A stretch of DNA of 64,000 bases from Delphinus delphis (Eukaryota; Chordata; Mammalia; Artiodactyla; Delphinidae). The notes under the pieces were generated by a model that had not been told where the DNA came from, searched no databases, and worked only from the letters and a program-made list of their open reading frames with translations. The stretch lies in the NCBI RefSeq assembly GCF_949987515.2, contig NC_082684.1, forward strand, positions 51,736,006 to 51,800,005. Direction: 5' to 3'. Made by a program: the position numbers and the translations under genes. Positions 14,830 to 26,419 of the stretch are shown piece by piece. Within the stretch, counting starts at the first letter, position 1, and each line of letters starts with the position of its first letter.

Positions 14830-15305
14830 CAATGTAATATTATTTAGCCATAAAAAAGAGGAACTCCTGCCGTTTGTGACAACATGTACAGACCTTGAGG
14901 GCATTATACCAAGTTAAATAAGTCAGGCAGAGAAAGACAAATATCATATGATATCACTTATATGTGGAATCTAAAAAATGGTACAAATGAGCTTATTTAC
15001 AAAGAAATAGAATCAAAGTTGTAAAACACAAACTTATGGTTACCAAGGGGGAAAGGGGCAGGGAGGGATAAACTGGGATACTGGGATTGACATATACACA
15101 CTACTATATATAAAATAGATAACCAGTAAGGACCTACTGTATAGCACAGGGAACTCTACTCAATACTCTGTAATGACCTAAGTGGGAAAAGAATCTAAGA
15201 AAGAGTGGATATGTGTACATGTATAACTGATTCACTTTGCTGTACAGCAGAAACTAACACAACATTGTAAATCAACTATACTCCAATAAAAATTAAAGAA
15301 AAAAG
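14661..15305 (+). mobile_element. L1 LINE copy A, final segment with 3' UTR
   Basis: Continues in order from 'tccagaggaaatg' through the ORF2 end and 3' UTR to 'caactatactccaataaaaa' and an A-rich end. Contains a (GT)n-(AT)n microsatellite at 14797-14829. Ends near 15305. No clear target duplication with the 7706 boundary was found. Confidence 0.85.
14797..14829. repeat. (GT)n(AT)n compound microsatellite
   Basis: GT dinucleotides at 14797-14810 pass directly into AT dinucleotides at 14811-14829, inside L1 sequence. Confidence 0.9.
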
Positions 15306-16022
15306 AATGTATGTCATTTAAAAGGGAAAATTGTGGAGGTTATACAATCTACCCAATGTCTTCAGTACCTTAGGGACAAGTCCACTTATCTTGGTGGTAT
15401 AGAGACATTTTGAGCCTTAGAACATTGCCTGGCATTTTGTGAGTCAAAACATGTTTGCTCAACATGAAAACAAAAAATAACTTTTAGTTTCAGCAGTCTA
15501 GCATATTTTTATTATTCTAACTGACTATCTCCCAGGATATTTGTTAAGAAACAACATTTATATGTTACATATAAACATCACTAGAGTCTTGAAAAGCAAC
15601 TTGATTGGAAACCCTTCTATAGATAATCTGTGGGCCAAAAGAAGACAGGAAATTATAAAATTTTAAATGTCATTAAATAGATATTTTAAAAAACAAGAAT
15701 AAATATCACAAATAGCATCTCCTTACACAATTAACTGAATATGTGATGTGTAGCCATTACAAATCCTGCTTTGAGAGGTAACTCTAATAGGTACAAATTA
15801 AAAGACAGGCTCTCTCACTCACGATAATTCTCATATTGATGATTCACACTCCTCCATCCCTTTGAAGAACCAATTTTCCTCTCCATTGACCTTTCTCCTC
15901 AAGGACATCTAAAGGGGTTTGTTTCATGATGCTTTTTCTCTAGTACAGTGATTGGTCTTAAAGTAGATTCATGACCCACTGGGCCAATAATATACAGCAT
16001 ATCCTGGCCCCTATGATTGCTC
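15306..16022. other. Non-coding stretch, nothing recognised
   Basis: AT-rich DNA without a gene, clear repeat or structured RNA that I can support. Confidence 0.5.
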
Positions 16023-16475
16023 TAGGACAGTGTTTACCAAACTTTCCTGATGCTAAGAAATCGCGTGCTAAAGATACTGCTTTCCAGGCCTTTCTCCTGG
16101 TGATTCAGATCTAGTTATTCTGGGATGGGGACTGAGAATTGGTAGTTTAACAAGTCTTCTGATTAGGAAGTTTTGAAATGTTTTACTCTAAAACAGTGCT
16201 TCTCAAACTTTGCCCTGGGGGATTAAAACTCCAAATATTGAGATCCCACTTCATAACAATTAAATCAGAATCTCTGGAAGTAGGAAAGAGGCATCAATGT
16301 TATTTTTGAAATTCTGAGGATTATCAGCATTAGACTCATTTGAGAGCTCATTAGAAATGTAGACTCTCAGACTCTACTACAGACTTACCTATTGTTTATA
16401 ATCAGAATTTTCATTTTAGCAAAATTCTCAGGTGGTTGTTAGGCACATTAAAGTTTAAGAAGCACTACTGGGTAG
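16023..16475. mobile_element. MER5-like nonautonomous hAT DNA transposons, two adjacent or nested
   Basis: Two blocks with the MER5 flavour. The first starts at 'gacagtgtttaccaaacttt' and has the central 'gattcagatctagttattct' and 'gggactgagaattggtag'. The second starts at 'acagtgcttctcaaactttg' (about 16195) and ends at 'gtttaagaagcactactgg' (about 16470), whose ends are roughly inverted repeats of one another. Inside the second, MER5-like text appears twice ('aatcagaatctctgg', 'aatcagaattttcatttta'), so a further copy may be nested. These short elements carry no gene; they were moved by a Charlie-type transposase. Confidence 0.65.
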
Positions 16476-17654
16476 AGTTCTGATCAAAGTGAGGCAAGGG
16501 CTTTTCTAAATTGAGCTGGGCAAGTGCTTCCTCTTTAGTAAAGGTGGAAGAACATGAGGCCAGCAACAGTCATTTCTACCCTCCCCATGACTGAATCATG
16601 TGAGTTGCTGAGTTAAGTCTTTTTCTTGCAAGCAAAAAAGTTCTAATTCAGTAAGCTTCTTCTAAAACCACCTTCATTCAATTAAAAAATATTAATCTTT
16701 CATAGTGAACTGCTGAGGCCCCTTCTATTTTAAGATTTGTTGTTTTAAGTTTTTAAAATTCCCTATTTGTTTAAAGTTTAGTTGACTTCCTTGCCCTTGC
16801 ATTTTTTTTCAATTTCCTATCTTTACAAAATGAACATGTAACTGTGTGACCTTTTCCTATAAAATCAAGATGCTAAAAGTATATTTTTCCTGGGCTTGCT
16901 CTAATACTTACTCATTGAGAGATTACTTCTCTCTCTACCACTCTCATACCCCAGTACAATGAGAGGTGGGGATAATGATTATTAGAGTATTCTTTTGTTC
17001 TGTGGTGTAGATGGATTTGTAAGTATATAAAGAGATTGAATATTTTAAAAATGAGGGGAAATTAGAAACTCTAATTGTTACAAAAACAAAATCATAGATG
17101 ATGAAGTAATTTAAGTGTGTGTTTCCATTATTGTAACATAAAATAAATCCTTGAGATAGTGACTTGGTATCATTGGTAAGCTATTTCAAATGATGTAATT
17201 CAAGTAATAGAAATGTTATTTGAAGGAAAGAGGTGCTGCATTTCTTTGTTGGGTGGCTTCTATGAGCCAAATGTATGTTAGGACCTAGAAGAAGTTGTGA
17301 CAAAGTGGTCAACAAGCCATCTGGCCTCTGGGACAGCAACTACAACGTTGCCCGTAAGCCTGACTAAAGATTGCACTCTACCAGGGTGCTGAAGAAGAGA
17401 AAATCTCTTGAGATCTTACTGAGAAGTGGGATAGTGAAGCAGTGTAGTTTTCACATTTTTTCCTTGTTCTAAATTCCCTGATGGCCTCTCAGTTCTAGAG
17501 GCAGCAACATAAGCACAGACTACTGGCCTGTCCCAATGACCTTCACAAAGCCCCAGACAACAATTTTTTTGGGGTAGATTTCCCACCCAACTTCTCACAC
17601 ATCATGAGGGAGGACTTATTAGATTCACAATAACAATTTGTTGAAATACTATGC
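16476..17654. other. Non-coding stretch, nothing recognised
   Basis: No gene seen; the minus-strand open frame over 17416-17598 has no recognisable features. Confidence 0.5.
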
Positions 17655-17745
17655 AAAGCAATCTACAGATTCAATGCAATCTCTATTAAAATCCCAGTGA
17701 CAGTTTTATAGAAATAGAAGAAAATATTAAAATTTTAAAAAAAGT
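17655..17745 (+). mobile_element. Short L1 ORF2 fragment
   Basis: About 90 bp of text such as 'aaagcaatctacagattcaa' followed by 'aaaatcccagtgacag' is L1 ORF2 sequence, also present at about 13428-13475 and 61530-61575. Isolated fragment, both ends lost. Confidence 0.8.
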
Positions 17746-18276
17746 TCTTCCTTCAGAAATAATTTACTGTCTTAATCTTCCAAATATTTTTTGTATTTTG
17801 TGTCTAAAGGACCCAAGACTTGTATGAATGAAGGTAGGTCATGTCAGGTCATCACATAAGGTCCTTTAAGGCATTTTTCTACAGAAATACAGAGAAGTGT
17901 TTTTGTTTTCCTTGGAGAGATAAAAAGAATGAAGGTGATATCAGCCTTCATACAAGCGATTCTGCTTATATAAGAAACCCCAAGAGCCAATGCTCAAACT
18001 TGGCAGACAGTAATATCCCATCATATATTTTTTTGCTTTGTTTATTGTTTCTTTCCTTTATTTTTTAGATTATTTCTTAACTTTAAATAACTTTGTAAAA
18101 TTGCTTACTTTAAATCAGTTAAATCCCCACCATAACAAATTCTAGTCTCCTACTTCATCTTCAAGTAATTGACTCTCCTAAATAATTATAAATATGCTCT
18201 GTTAATAGCCACTTTTAATCAGGAATTCTGTCCTTCAGTGAAATGTTACCAACATTTTACCATATTTTAAAATATC
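17746..18276. other. Non-coding stretch, nothing recognised
   Basis: No feature supported. The open frame at 17841-18068 shows no domain. Confidence 0.45.
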
Positions 18277-20813
18277 ATGGGGAGTAATGTCAGTAAGATG
18301 ATAGAGTAGCAAGGACCAGACCCCCTTTTCCCCTGACAATCACACTGATTTGGCAACAATTCAAAAACAAATTCCTTTCCTGATAAATCAGAAAATAATT
18401 GAAAGGCTCCAAACCCTGGGAGAATGCAAAACTAGACTCACTGAAACTGGTAAGGGTATTTGGGACACCTTCTTGCCAGTGACCCTTCCCCTGGAACAGT
18501 GCCATATAATCAAGGAGAGAACCCCTAGCTCCCAACCTCACCTAGGGGAGGGAGGGATTGGCTCAAATGTTTAGTTACCTAAACATATCTGAGAGGGCTC
18601 TTCAGAGGTCTGGCTTCTGAGTTGCCAGTTTTGGAGTTCTGACAGATCCAGCACATCCTAGCTGTCCAGGGGAAAGGCAGAAGCTTAGTCTGGAAGGTGC
18701 CATTGATCCTGTGCCCCGGCTCTGCACACAATGAGTGGACAATACAACAGTTGCCTACTTCTCCATGGTGAGGGAAAGAGTAGAGGCCTTCAGAATCTCA
18801 GGCTATAATGATTGGTAAGGATCTTCCCCTGTATGAGGCTGGTCCATGAAGACATAGAGTGGCTGAATGGATTAAATAAATCAATCAAACAAACAAAAAA
18901 GAGACCCAACTATATGCCCTCTGCAAGAAACTTACCTTAGATTTAAGAACACACATAAGCTAAAAGTGAAGAGATGGAAAAAGATATCCCTTGCAAATAG
19001 TAACCAAAAGAAAGCAGTGGTGGCTATACTTATATCATACAAAATAGACTTTAGAGTTCAAAACTGAAACAGGAGAAAAAGAAGGACATTATGTAAAAAT
19101 AAAGGAGTTAATTCTCCAGGAAGATGCAACAGTTATAATTATATATGAACCCAATGTAGTAAGCACCTAAATATATAAGGCAGGCAAAAACAGATATGAA
19201 GGAAGAAATATACAGCAATAAAATAATAGGAGACTTCAATACCCCTTTCAATAATGAAAAGAACATCCAGACAGAATATCCATAAAGAAACAAAGGACTT
19301 GAATAACACTACAGACCAGTGGACCTATAAGACATATATAGAACATTCCACTCAACAGCAGCAGAATACACAACTCTATTTAAGCACGCACATCTCTCTC
19401 TAGAACAGATCACAAGTTAGATCACAAAACAAGTTTTAAAAATTTAAGAAAATTGAAATTATACCAGTTATTTTTTTCTGACCACAGTGGAATGAAACTT
19501 AGAAATCAAAGAAGTCAAAATGGAAAATTCACAAATGCATGGAAATTAAGCAGTATGCTCTTAAACAACCATTGGATTAAAGAAGAAATTAAAAAAACTA
19601 GAAAATACCTTGAGACACACAAAAACAACAACAAAAAGATATACCAAAACTTATGGTATGCAGCAAAAGCAGTACTAAGAAGAAAGTTCATAGTGACAAA
19701 CATCTACACTAAAAAAGAAGAAAGATCTCAAATCAACAGCATAACAGTATATCAGGAACTAGAGAAAAAGAACAAACTAAATGCCAAATTAGCAGAAGGG
19801 AGGAAATAAAGATTAGAGCAGAAATAAATAAAAATAAACTAAAAAAAGAAAAAAATGAAATGAGTTGTGTTTTTTTTTGAAAAAAACCCAAAACACATAA
19901 ACTGGCCAACCCTCAGATAGACTAACATGAAGAGAGAAGACTTAATAAATCAGAAGTAAAAGGAGACTAATACTACAAAAATAAGAGTCATAAGAGACTG
20001 CTATGAACAATTATATGCCAAAAACCTGAATGACCTAGGTGAAATGGATACATTCCTAGAAACATAAAACCTACTAAATCTAAATTGGGAAGAAACAGAA
20101 AGTCTGAAAAAACCCATAACTAGTATGGAGATTAAATAAGTTACCAAAACTACTCAAAGAAAAGCTGAGACCTGGATGGTTTCATTGGTGAATTCTATCA
20201 AATATTTAAAGAATAATGAACACCAATCCTTCTGAAACTCTTCTGAAGAAATTAAAGAGGAGAGAACACTTCCAAACTTATTTTATGAGGCAAACATTAT
20301 CCTGATACTGAAGCTAGACAAAACACTACAAGAAAAGAAAACTACAGACCATATGCCTGATGAATACAGATGCAAAGATCTTCAAAAAATATCAGGAACC
20401 AGAATCCAACAGCATATTAAAAGGATCATACACCATAACCTGGCGGGACTTATTGCTGGGAGGCAAGAACAGCTAAATATATGAATATCTAGTAATATGA
20501 TACACTACATTAATAGAATAAAGGATAAGAATCACATGATTATCACAATAAATGTCAAAAAAAACTATTTGACAAAATTCAACACCCTTTCATGATAAAA
20601 ACTCAACAACCAGGAATAGAAGGCTATTTCCCCAATCTAATAAAGACTATATTTGAAGAACCTACAGATAACATCATACTCAACAGAAAATAACTGAAAG
20701 TTTTTCCTCTAAGACCAGGAAAAAGGCAAAGATGTACACCATCACCACTTCTATTTAATGTAGTACTGGAAGCCCTCATCAGAGCAATTAGGCAAGATAA
20801 AAAAATAAAAGAG
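18277..20813 (+). mobile_element. L1 LINE copy C: apparent 5' UTR joined to ORF2, lacking ORF1 and 3' end
   Basis: 18277-18847 is GC-richer and reads like an L1 5' region ('agtaagatgatagagtagca' near its start). At 18848 it passes directly into 'gacatagagtggctgaatgg', which is early ORF2. ORF2 then runs in order through 'agaccatatgcctgatgaat' and 'ttcctctaagaccaggaa' to 20813, where a CHR SINE begins. No ORF1 block is present (compare 57413-58160 in the L1 at 56454). After the SINE the DNA is no longer L1, so the RT C-terminal half and 3' UTR are lost. Frameshifts throughout. The ORF2 part is certain; the 5' UTR identity is moderately sure. Confidence 0.75.
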
Positions 20814-21028
20814 GGCTTCCCTGGTGGCGCAGTTGTTGAGAGTCCACCCGCCGATGCAGTGTACACAGGTTCGTGCCCCCGTCTGGGACGATCCCACATA
20901 ACGTGGAGCAGCTGGGCCCGTGAGCCATGGCTGCTGAGCCTGCGTGTCTGGAGACTGTGCTCCGCAATGGGGGAGGCCACAACAGTGAGAGGCCCGCGTA
21001 ACGCAAAAAAAAAAAAAAAAAAAAAAAA
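20814..21028 (+). mobile_element. CHR-type SINE (tRNA-Glu derived), long variant
   Basis: Starts 'ggcttccctggtggcgcag' with box A 'tggcgcagttg' and box B-like 'ggttcgtgccc'. Ends in a pure 24-base A tail (21005-21028). It contains the stretch missing from the 8416 copy. No target duplication is visible: the left side is L1, the right side is not. This implies a deletion or recombination after insertion. Confidence 0.95.
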
Positions 21029-21959
21029 GATGGGTAAGATACATTTAAAGGCTGAATGATATAGTTTACACTATGCAAAGACCTCAATTCATTCTATACT
21101 CCTTGGCTTAAAATCCAAATTATTAATTCTGATTAAGATTGTCCCCAGAATTAAATCAAATCATTAATTTAAGAGGAAAATACAAAAAAAAAGAGTCAAA
21201 TAGTTTGCCATCTTTTTTTTATTACTCAAAAATATAGTTAAATCACTGAAGCTCCAAGAAATCCTAACTTTTTAAATGTATGATCTTATCATAAGAGCAA
21301 TGGAGAATTAACTTTGCCTGGTTTAACTTCTAATGTTAATAAATGTGTTCTGAGATTTTTGAAGTTTTGCTGGAAGACATTTTCCAATCCCTTGACAGCT
21401 TTATAGTCTTCCTGTTTGAGACAAATAACATAATATTTTAAAGTTTATGGTTCCCAATAATGACAATGAAGAATATAATTTCATATAAAAAGTATCCATT
21501 GTCCACAGTGCCCAACACATTGTTATACATACAGGGGGCTTTTTTTTTTTTTTTTTGGTTTTGTTGATTTCTTTAGTAGTGGCACCTTTGAATAGCAGGT
21601 GATCAAGAGGGAGACTGCCCCTCTGCCCCGCCCAAAAAAACAAAGGTAAACCAGATTTACTATTAGCACTAAAGTATTCTCACATGCTTTTTTACTTTCA
21701 AAGATCTAGGACTTGAGTGTGTTACTGTCTTTGAAGTCCTAGACAGAAACATAACAGGTAAATTGCATATTTAGAATCACGGAATATCAGATATAGAATT
21801 GAACTCAGAAGTCACATAGGTTAAAAATTATATAGACAAACTGGAATCTAGCAAAGGGAGCAGATGGCCTCCGGTCATACATGTACATTCTTGACAGAAG
21901 GAGGAATAGATTTAAGGACTCCTGACTTCCAGGTCAGTGCCTTCACCTGAATATCACTT
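21029..21959. other. Non-coding stretch with a poly(T) run
   Basis: No gene recognised. A poly(T) run at about 21540-21556 could mark an antisense poly(A) end, but the sequence beyond it is not recognisable. Confidence 0.45.
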
Positions 21960-22680
21960 GTGTCAAGATTTCCCAAGGTGACCCTCAGTTTCAGTTATTC
22001 TCTAGAAAGACCTGCACAACTCAGAAATTCAGTTACCACTTATTACAGTGAAAGGATTAGAGATTAAAATCAGCAAAGGAAAAAGGTAAATAGGGCATAG
22101 TCCAGAAGAGACCAGCCATAAGCTTCCAGTTGTCCTCTCCCAGTGGAGTCGTACGGACAGTGCTTAATTCTCCCAACAAGGACATGTGACAACATGCATG
22201 AAGTACTGCCAACAAGGGAAGCTCACCTGAGCTGTGGTGTACAGAGATTTTTCACATGGGTGGGAAGGGTCAGTCACGTAGGCATGGAGCACCAGCATGC
22301 CTCATCTGAATTACTCAATCTCTAACCCCTCCAGAGATCAAACTAATACATCCTGGCCCAAGGCCCCCATCATAAAGCACACTGTTAATGTAAACTCTCC
22401 AGCATGGCTCATGGCTCCACTGTACAAAGATACTCTCATCATGCAGGATATTCCAAGGGTTGAGATAATCTCCCAGAACCTGGTCAAGAGCCAATCCTTT
22501 CTTTAGAATGTATGAGGTTTGAGCTGCCTGATTCCATTGAGTTAACCCTCTACTGCACAGTGAGCACCCAAACCCTGCTGGGTTAACTCTTTCCTGCATA
22601 CCTCCTAACATAATTGTTGGTATTAAGAGACAGCATTCACAAGGGTCCAGGAACCCTAGGTTTTGATGGTATGCTTTAGC
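21960..22680. mobile_element. Ancient LTR-like repeat (ERVL age), degraded
   Basis: Text such as 'ttattacagtgaaaggatta', 'ttccagttgtcctctcccag', 'aagggaagctcacctgagct' and 'agtcacgtaggcatggagca' in this order resembles an old mammalian LTR family seen in many genomes, possibly MLT2-like. Edges and orientation are uncertain. The small frames inside it are not genes. Confidence 0.5.
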
Positions 22681-24182
22681 AGAGATTTAATTTTTTTAAG
22701 ATCTTCACCCAATCATCTAAAAAGGTTATGAGGTAATTACAGGGAGAAACGGGCTTCTACTATTAAGAGTTTTGATCCTTGTAGGCCTAAATGGATACTA
22801 GTTCTTAGGAGTTACTACCTCTGGTATCCAGAGCATCTTGGCATTAGGTAAGGAAAGATAGGAATGTTAAAGTGATGACAGGTTGGAAGTAGGACTCAGG
22901 AAGGTCATCATCCACAGTTTTTAAACACAGAAAAAGAGCAGAAGTAGGATCTCTGGAATCTCACCAAGCACAATGTACTTCCTTTAAATTGTGCCTTTAA
23001 AAGTTGTACACTCCAGTCTTTACTTCTTAGGATATCGCCAGTGGTATGCTAGTAAATTTAATAAGTAGCTCTCCAGGGGAGAGAAAGCTCTGATTTGAGG
23101 TATTTGCTGATTTCTGAGGTGCAAATATTCCCACCATGGCTGATTTCAAGCAACTAACATAAGGTCACTGAATGTGGAATTGCAAAGAAATGTGTATAAT
23201 AGGTTCTTGCAAACCCATAGGAATCTCCTCCAGCATACCCCTGGATATTATCGAGTAAGTTAGGCATAGCTGTGTCTACAGTTCTGGTGTTTAATTATCC
23301 GATGTAGACTAAATATTTCCTATAGCAAGTCTAGCTACTTCTTGACCTGCATTTATGACAAAAAAAAATGTATCCTCAACTATCATTAAAGTTCTTATTA
23401 TATTTTGGACTTTTATTCTCACCTGCACAATAAAATATGCTTTGGCTCAGATATGTTCCAATTGTTCTTCCTTTAAAATTTAATTTTCTTTTTATTAATG
23501 CTATATTTTAAAAGGACAAGTAGATTTAAAAAATTATAAAAAACAATCCAAGTTGAAATTTGACCTTTGGAATTTGGTTTATCTGTGGGTCATTGTTGTC
23601 ATCATGTCTAAAAGTAGTTAGAATAAATGTCACAGGCAAAGAAAAAGTTTGCTTCCAAAGACATTAAAGGATGAGAGTAATAGAAATACAATTTTAGAGC
23701 AGTATATTCAAAAGACCATTTGTACTATCAAATTAGTTAAGTAAATGCAGCCAATCTCTGAGGGAATCTTTGTATCCAGTATAGAAATTTAATTCCCTAG
23801 AAAAGAAGGTAACTAAACATAAAAGGACAAATGTGAAACCCAGAAAACTATAAAAAAGAAGAGCTATTTGGGACCAAGGCTAGGACTCATTACCTTTTCA
23901 TTTGCTGATATCTCTAATGAGTTTTCCAATTCTTTAATAAGGGAAGATTGGTGATTAAACAAAGGCTTCACATAATTGCAAACATTATAATCAGTTTTAT
24001 ATCTACCAAATAGTACAATACATTCATAAGTATAATAACTATTATACTCGCTTTTTTTCTTATTGAGTTCCTTTCTTTCTACTTTTCTAATAAAAGAACT
24101 CCATCCAGGTGTTAATTTGAAATCACCTAAAGTGAAAATAGCAACTGCTGCTTGGGTGCCAATAAAAGACTCTCCAAAACAC
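22681..24182. other. Non-coding stretch, nothing recognised
   Basis: Ordinary AT-rich DNA; no gene, mobile element or structured RNA that I can support. Confidence 0.5.
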
Positions 24183-24184
24183 TA

Positions 24185-26419
24185 TAGGCATACCTCGGAG
24201 ATATTGCGTGTTCCGTTCCAGGCCACAACAATAAAGCAACCACCGCAATAAAGCGAGTCACATACATTTTTTAGTTTCCCAGTGTGTGTAAAGGTTATGG
24301 TTATACTCTACTGTAGTCTCTTAAGTATGCAATAGCATTATGTCTAAAAAAAATGTATGCACCTTAGTTAAAAAATACTTTATTGTTAAAAAATACTAAC
24401 CATCTGAGCCTTCGACAAGTCCTAATCTTTTTGCTGGTGAAGGGTCTTGCATCGATGGTGGTGGCTGCTGACTGACCAGGGTGGTGTTAGCTGAAGGTTA
24501 GGCTGCCTGCGGCAGTTTCTTAAAATAAGACAACAATGAAGTTTACCTCATCAACTGACTCTTCCTTTCATGAACGATTCCTCGGTAGCATGTGATGCTG
24601 TTTGATAGTGTTTTACCCACAGTAGAATTTCTTTCAAAATTGGAGTCAATTTTCTGAAATCCTGCCGCTCCTTTATCAACTAAGTTTATGTAATATTCTA
24701 AATCCTTTGTTGTCATTTCAGCAATCTTCACAGCGTTTCAGCAGATTTGATCTCAAGAAACCACTTTCTTCGACCATTCGTAGGAAGAAACTCATCATCT
24801 GTTAAAGTTTTATCATGAGATTGCAGCAATTCAGTCACATCTTCAGACTCCACTTCTAATTCTAGTTCTCATGCTATTTCCACCACATCTAGTTACTTCC
24901 TCTGCTGAAGTCTTGAACCTCTCCAAGTCATCCATGAGGGTTGGAATCAACTTCTTCCAAATTCCTGTTGATCTTTTGACCTATTTCCATGAATTACAAA
25001 TGTTTTTAATGGCATATAGAATGGTAAATCTTTTCCAGAAGTCTTCAATTTACTTTGCCCAGATCCATCAGAGAAATGACTGTCTGGCAGCTATAGCCTT
25101 ACAAAAGTATTTCTTAAATAATAGGACTTGAAAGTCGAAATCACTCCTTGATCCATGGGCTGAAGGAGGATATTGTGTTAGCAGGCATGAAAAAAACATG
25201 AATCTATCTCCATCAGAGCTTTTGGGTGACAAGGTGAATTGTCAATGATTGGTAATACTTTGAAAGGAATCATTTTTTTCTGAGCAGTAGGTCTCAACAG
25301 CGGGCTTAAAATATGCAGTAAACCATGTTGTAGACAGAAGTGCTGTCCTCCAGGCTTTGTTTTTCCATTTACAGAACACAAGCAGAGTCGATTTAACATA
25401 ATTCTAAAAGGCCCTAGATTTTTGGAATGGTAAATACTCATTGGTCTCAACTTAAAGTCACCAGCTGCATTAGTTCCTAACAAGAGAGTCTGTAGATCCT
25501 CTGAAGATTTGAAGCCAGGCACTAACTTCTCCTCTCTAGCTACGAAAGTCCTAGATGACACCTTCTTCCAGTATAAGGCTATCCTGTCTACACTGAAAAC
25601 CTATTGTTTAGCATAGCCACCTTCATTAATGATCTTAGCTAGATTTTCTGTATAACTTGTTGCAGCTTCTATTAGCAGCACTTGCTGCTTCACCTTGCAC
25701 TTTTATGTTATGGAGAGAGCTTCTTTCCTTAAACCTCATGAAACAACCTCTGCTAGCTTCCTACTTTTCTTCTGCAGCTTCCTCATCTCTTTCAGCCTTC
25801 ACAGAACTGAAGAGAGTTAGGGCCTTGCTCTGGATTAGGCTTAGGTTTAAGGGAATGCTGTGGCTGGTTTGATCTTGTATCCAGATCACTAAAACTTTCT
25901 CCTTATCAGCAATAAGACTGTTTTGCTTCCACAATGTTCCTGTGTTCACGGGAATAGCACTTTTAGATTCCTTCAAGAAGTTTTCCTTTGCATTCAAAAG
26001 TTGGCTGTTTGCTGCAAAAGGCCTAGTTTTTGGTCTGTCTCAACTTTCAACATGTCTTCCTCACTAAGCTTAATCGTTTCTAGCTTTTCATTTAAAGAGA
26101 GAGAATTGCATCTCTTCCTTTCACTTGAACACTTAAGGCCACTATAGGCTTATTAATTGGCTTAACCTCAATATTGTGGTGCCTCAGGGAATAGGGAGGC
26201 CCAAAGAGAGGGAGGGAGGTGGGGGGAATGGCTGGGTGGTGGAACAGTCAGAACACACACAACATTTATCAATTAAGTTTGCCATCTTGAGGGTGGTTCA
26301 TGGCACACCTTAACATATACAATAGTAACATCAAAGCTCACTGATCATAGGTTGCCAAAACAAATATAAAAATATAGAAAAAGTTTAAAATATCGTGAGA
26401 GTTACCAAAATGTGACACA
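24185..26419 (-). mobile_element. Tigger1 DNA transposon (Tc1/mariner superfamily), one end lost
   Basis: Begins with the Tigger terminal repeat ('aggcatacctcggagatatt') directly after a TA (24183-24184), the target dinucleotide of this superfamily. It continues co-linearly with Tigger1: 'caataaagcgagtcacatac', 'gcaatagcattatgtctaaa', the transposase region, 'cagaacacacacaacattta', and finally 'ttaccaaaatgtgacaca' at 26419. Full-length Tigger1 is about 2.4 kb. The last roughly 150 bp, including the opposite terminal repeat, are missing. The gene reads on the minus strand. Long-dead copy, as in all placental mammals. Confidence 0.92.
24540..26150 (-). pseudogene. Tigger1 transposase pseudogene (DDE/pogo type)
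   Basis: Reading right to left on the minus strand, pieces of one transposase appear in order. The N-terminal DNA-binding part lies about 26150-25760, with the open segment 25761-25997. The DDE catalytic core lies at 25178-25561, and a C-terminal part at 24543-24731. The second catalytic aspartate is seen within the IIDNSPCHP motif of the core. Transposases of this family have an N-terminal CENP-B-like helix-turn-helix and a DDE/D nuclease that cuts and pastes the element. The frame is broken by several stops and indels between segments, and the neighbouring terminal repeat is gone. No sign of domestication. Confidence 0.85.

Noticed and set aside
22143..22611. Several frames of 60-98 codons on both strands
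   Set aside because: They sit in an LTR-like old repeat with no domain, and both strands are open to the same degree.
25657..26147. Plus-strand frames rich in Leu/Ser
   Set aside because: These are the opposite strand of the Tigger1 transposase.
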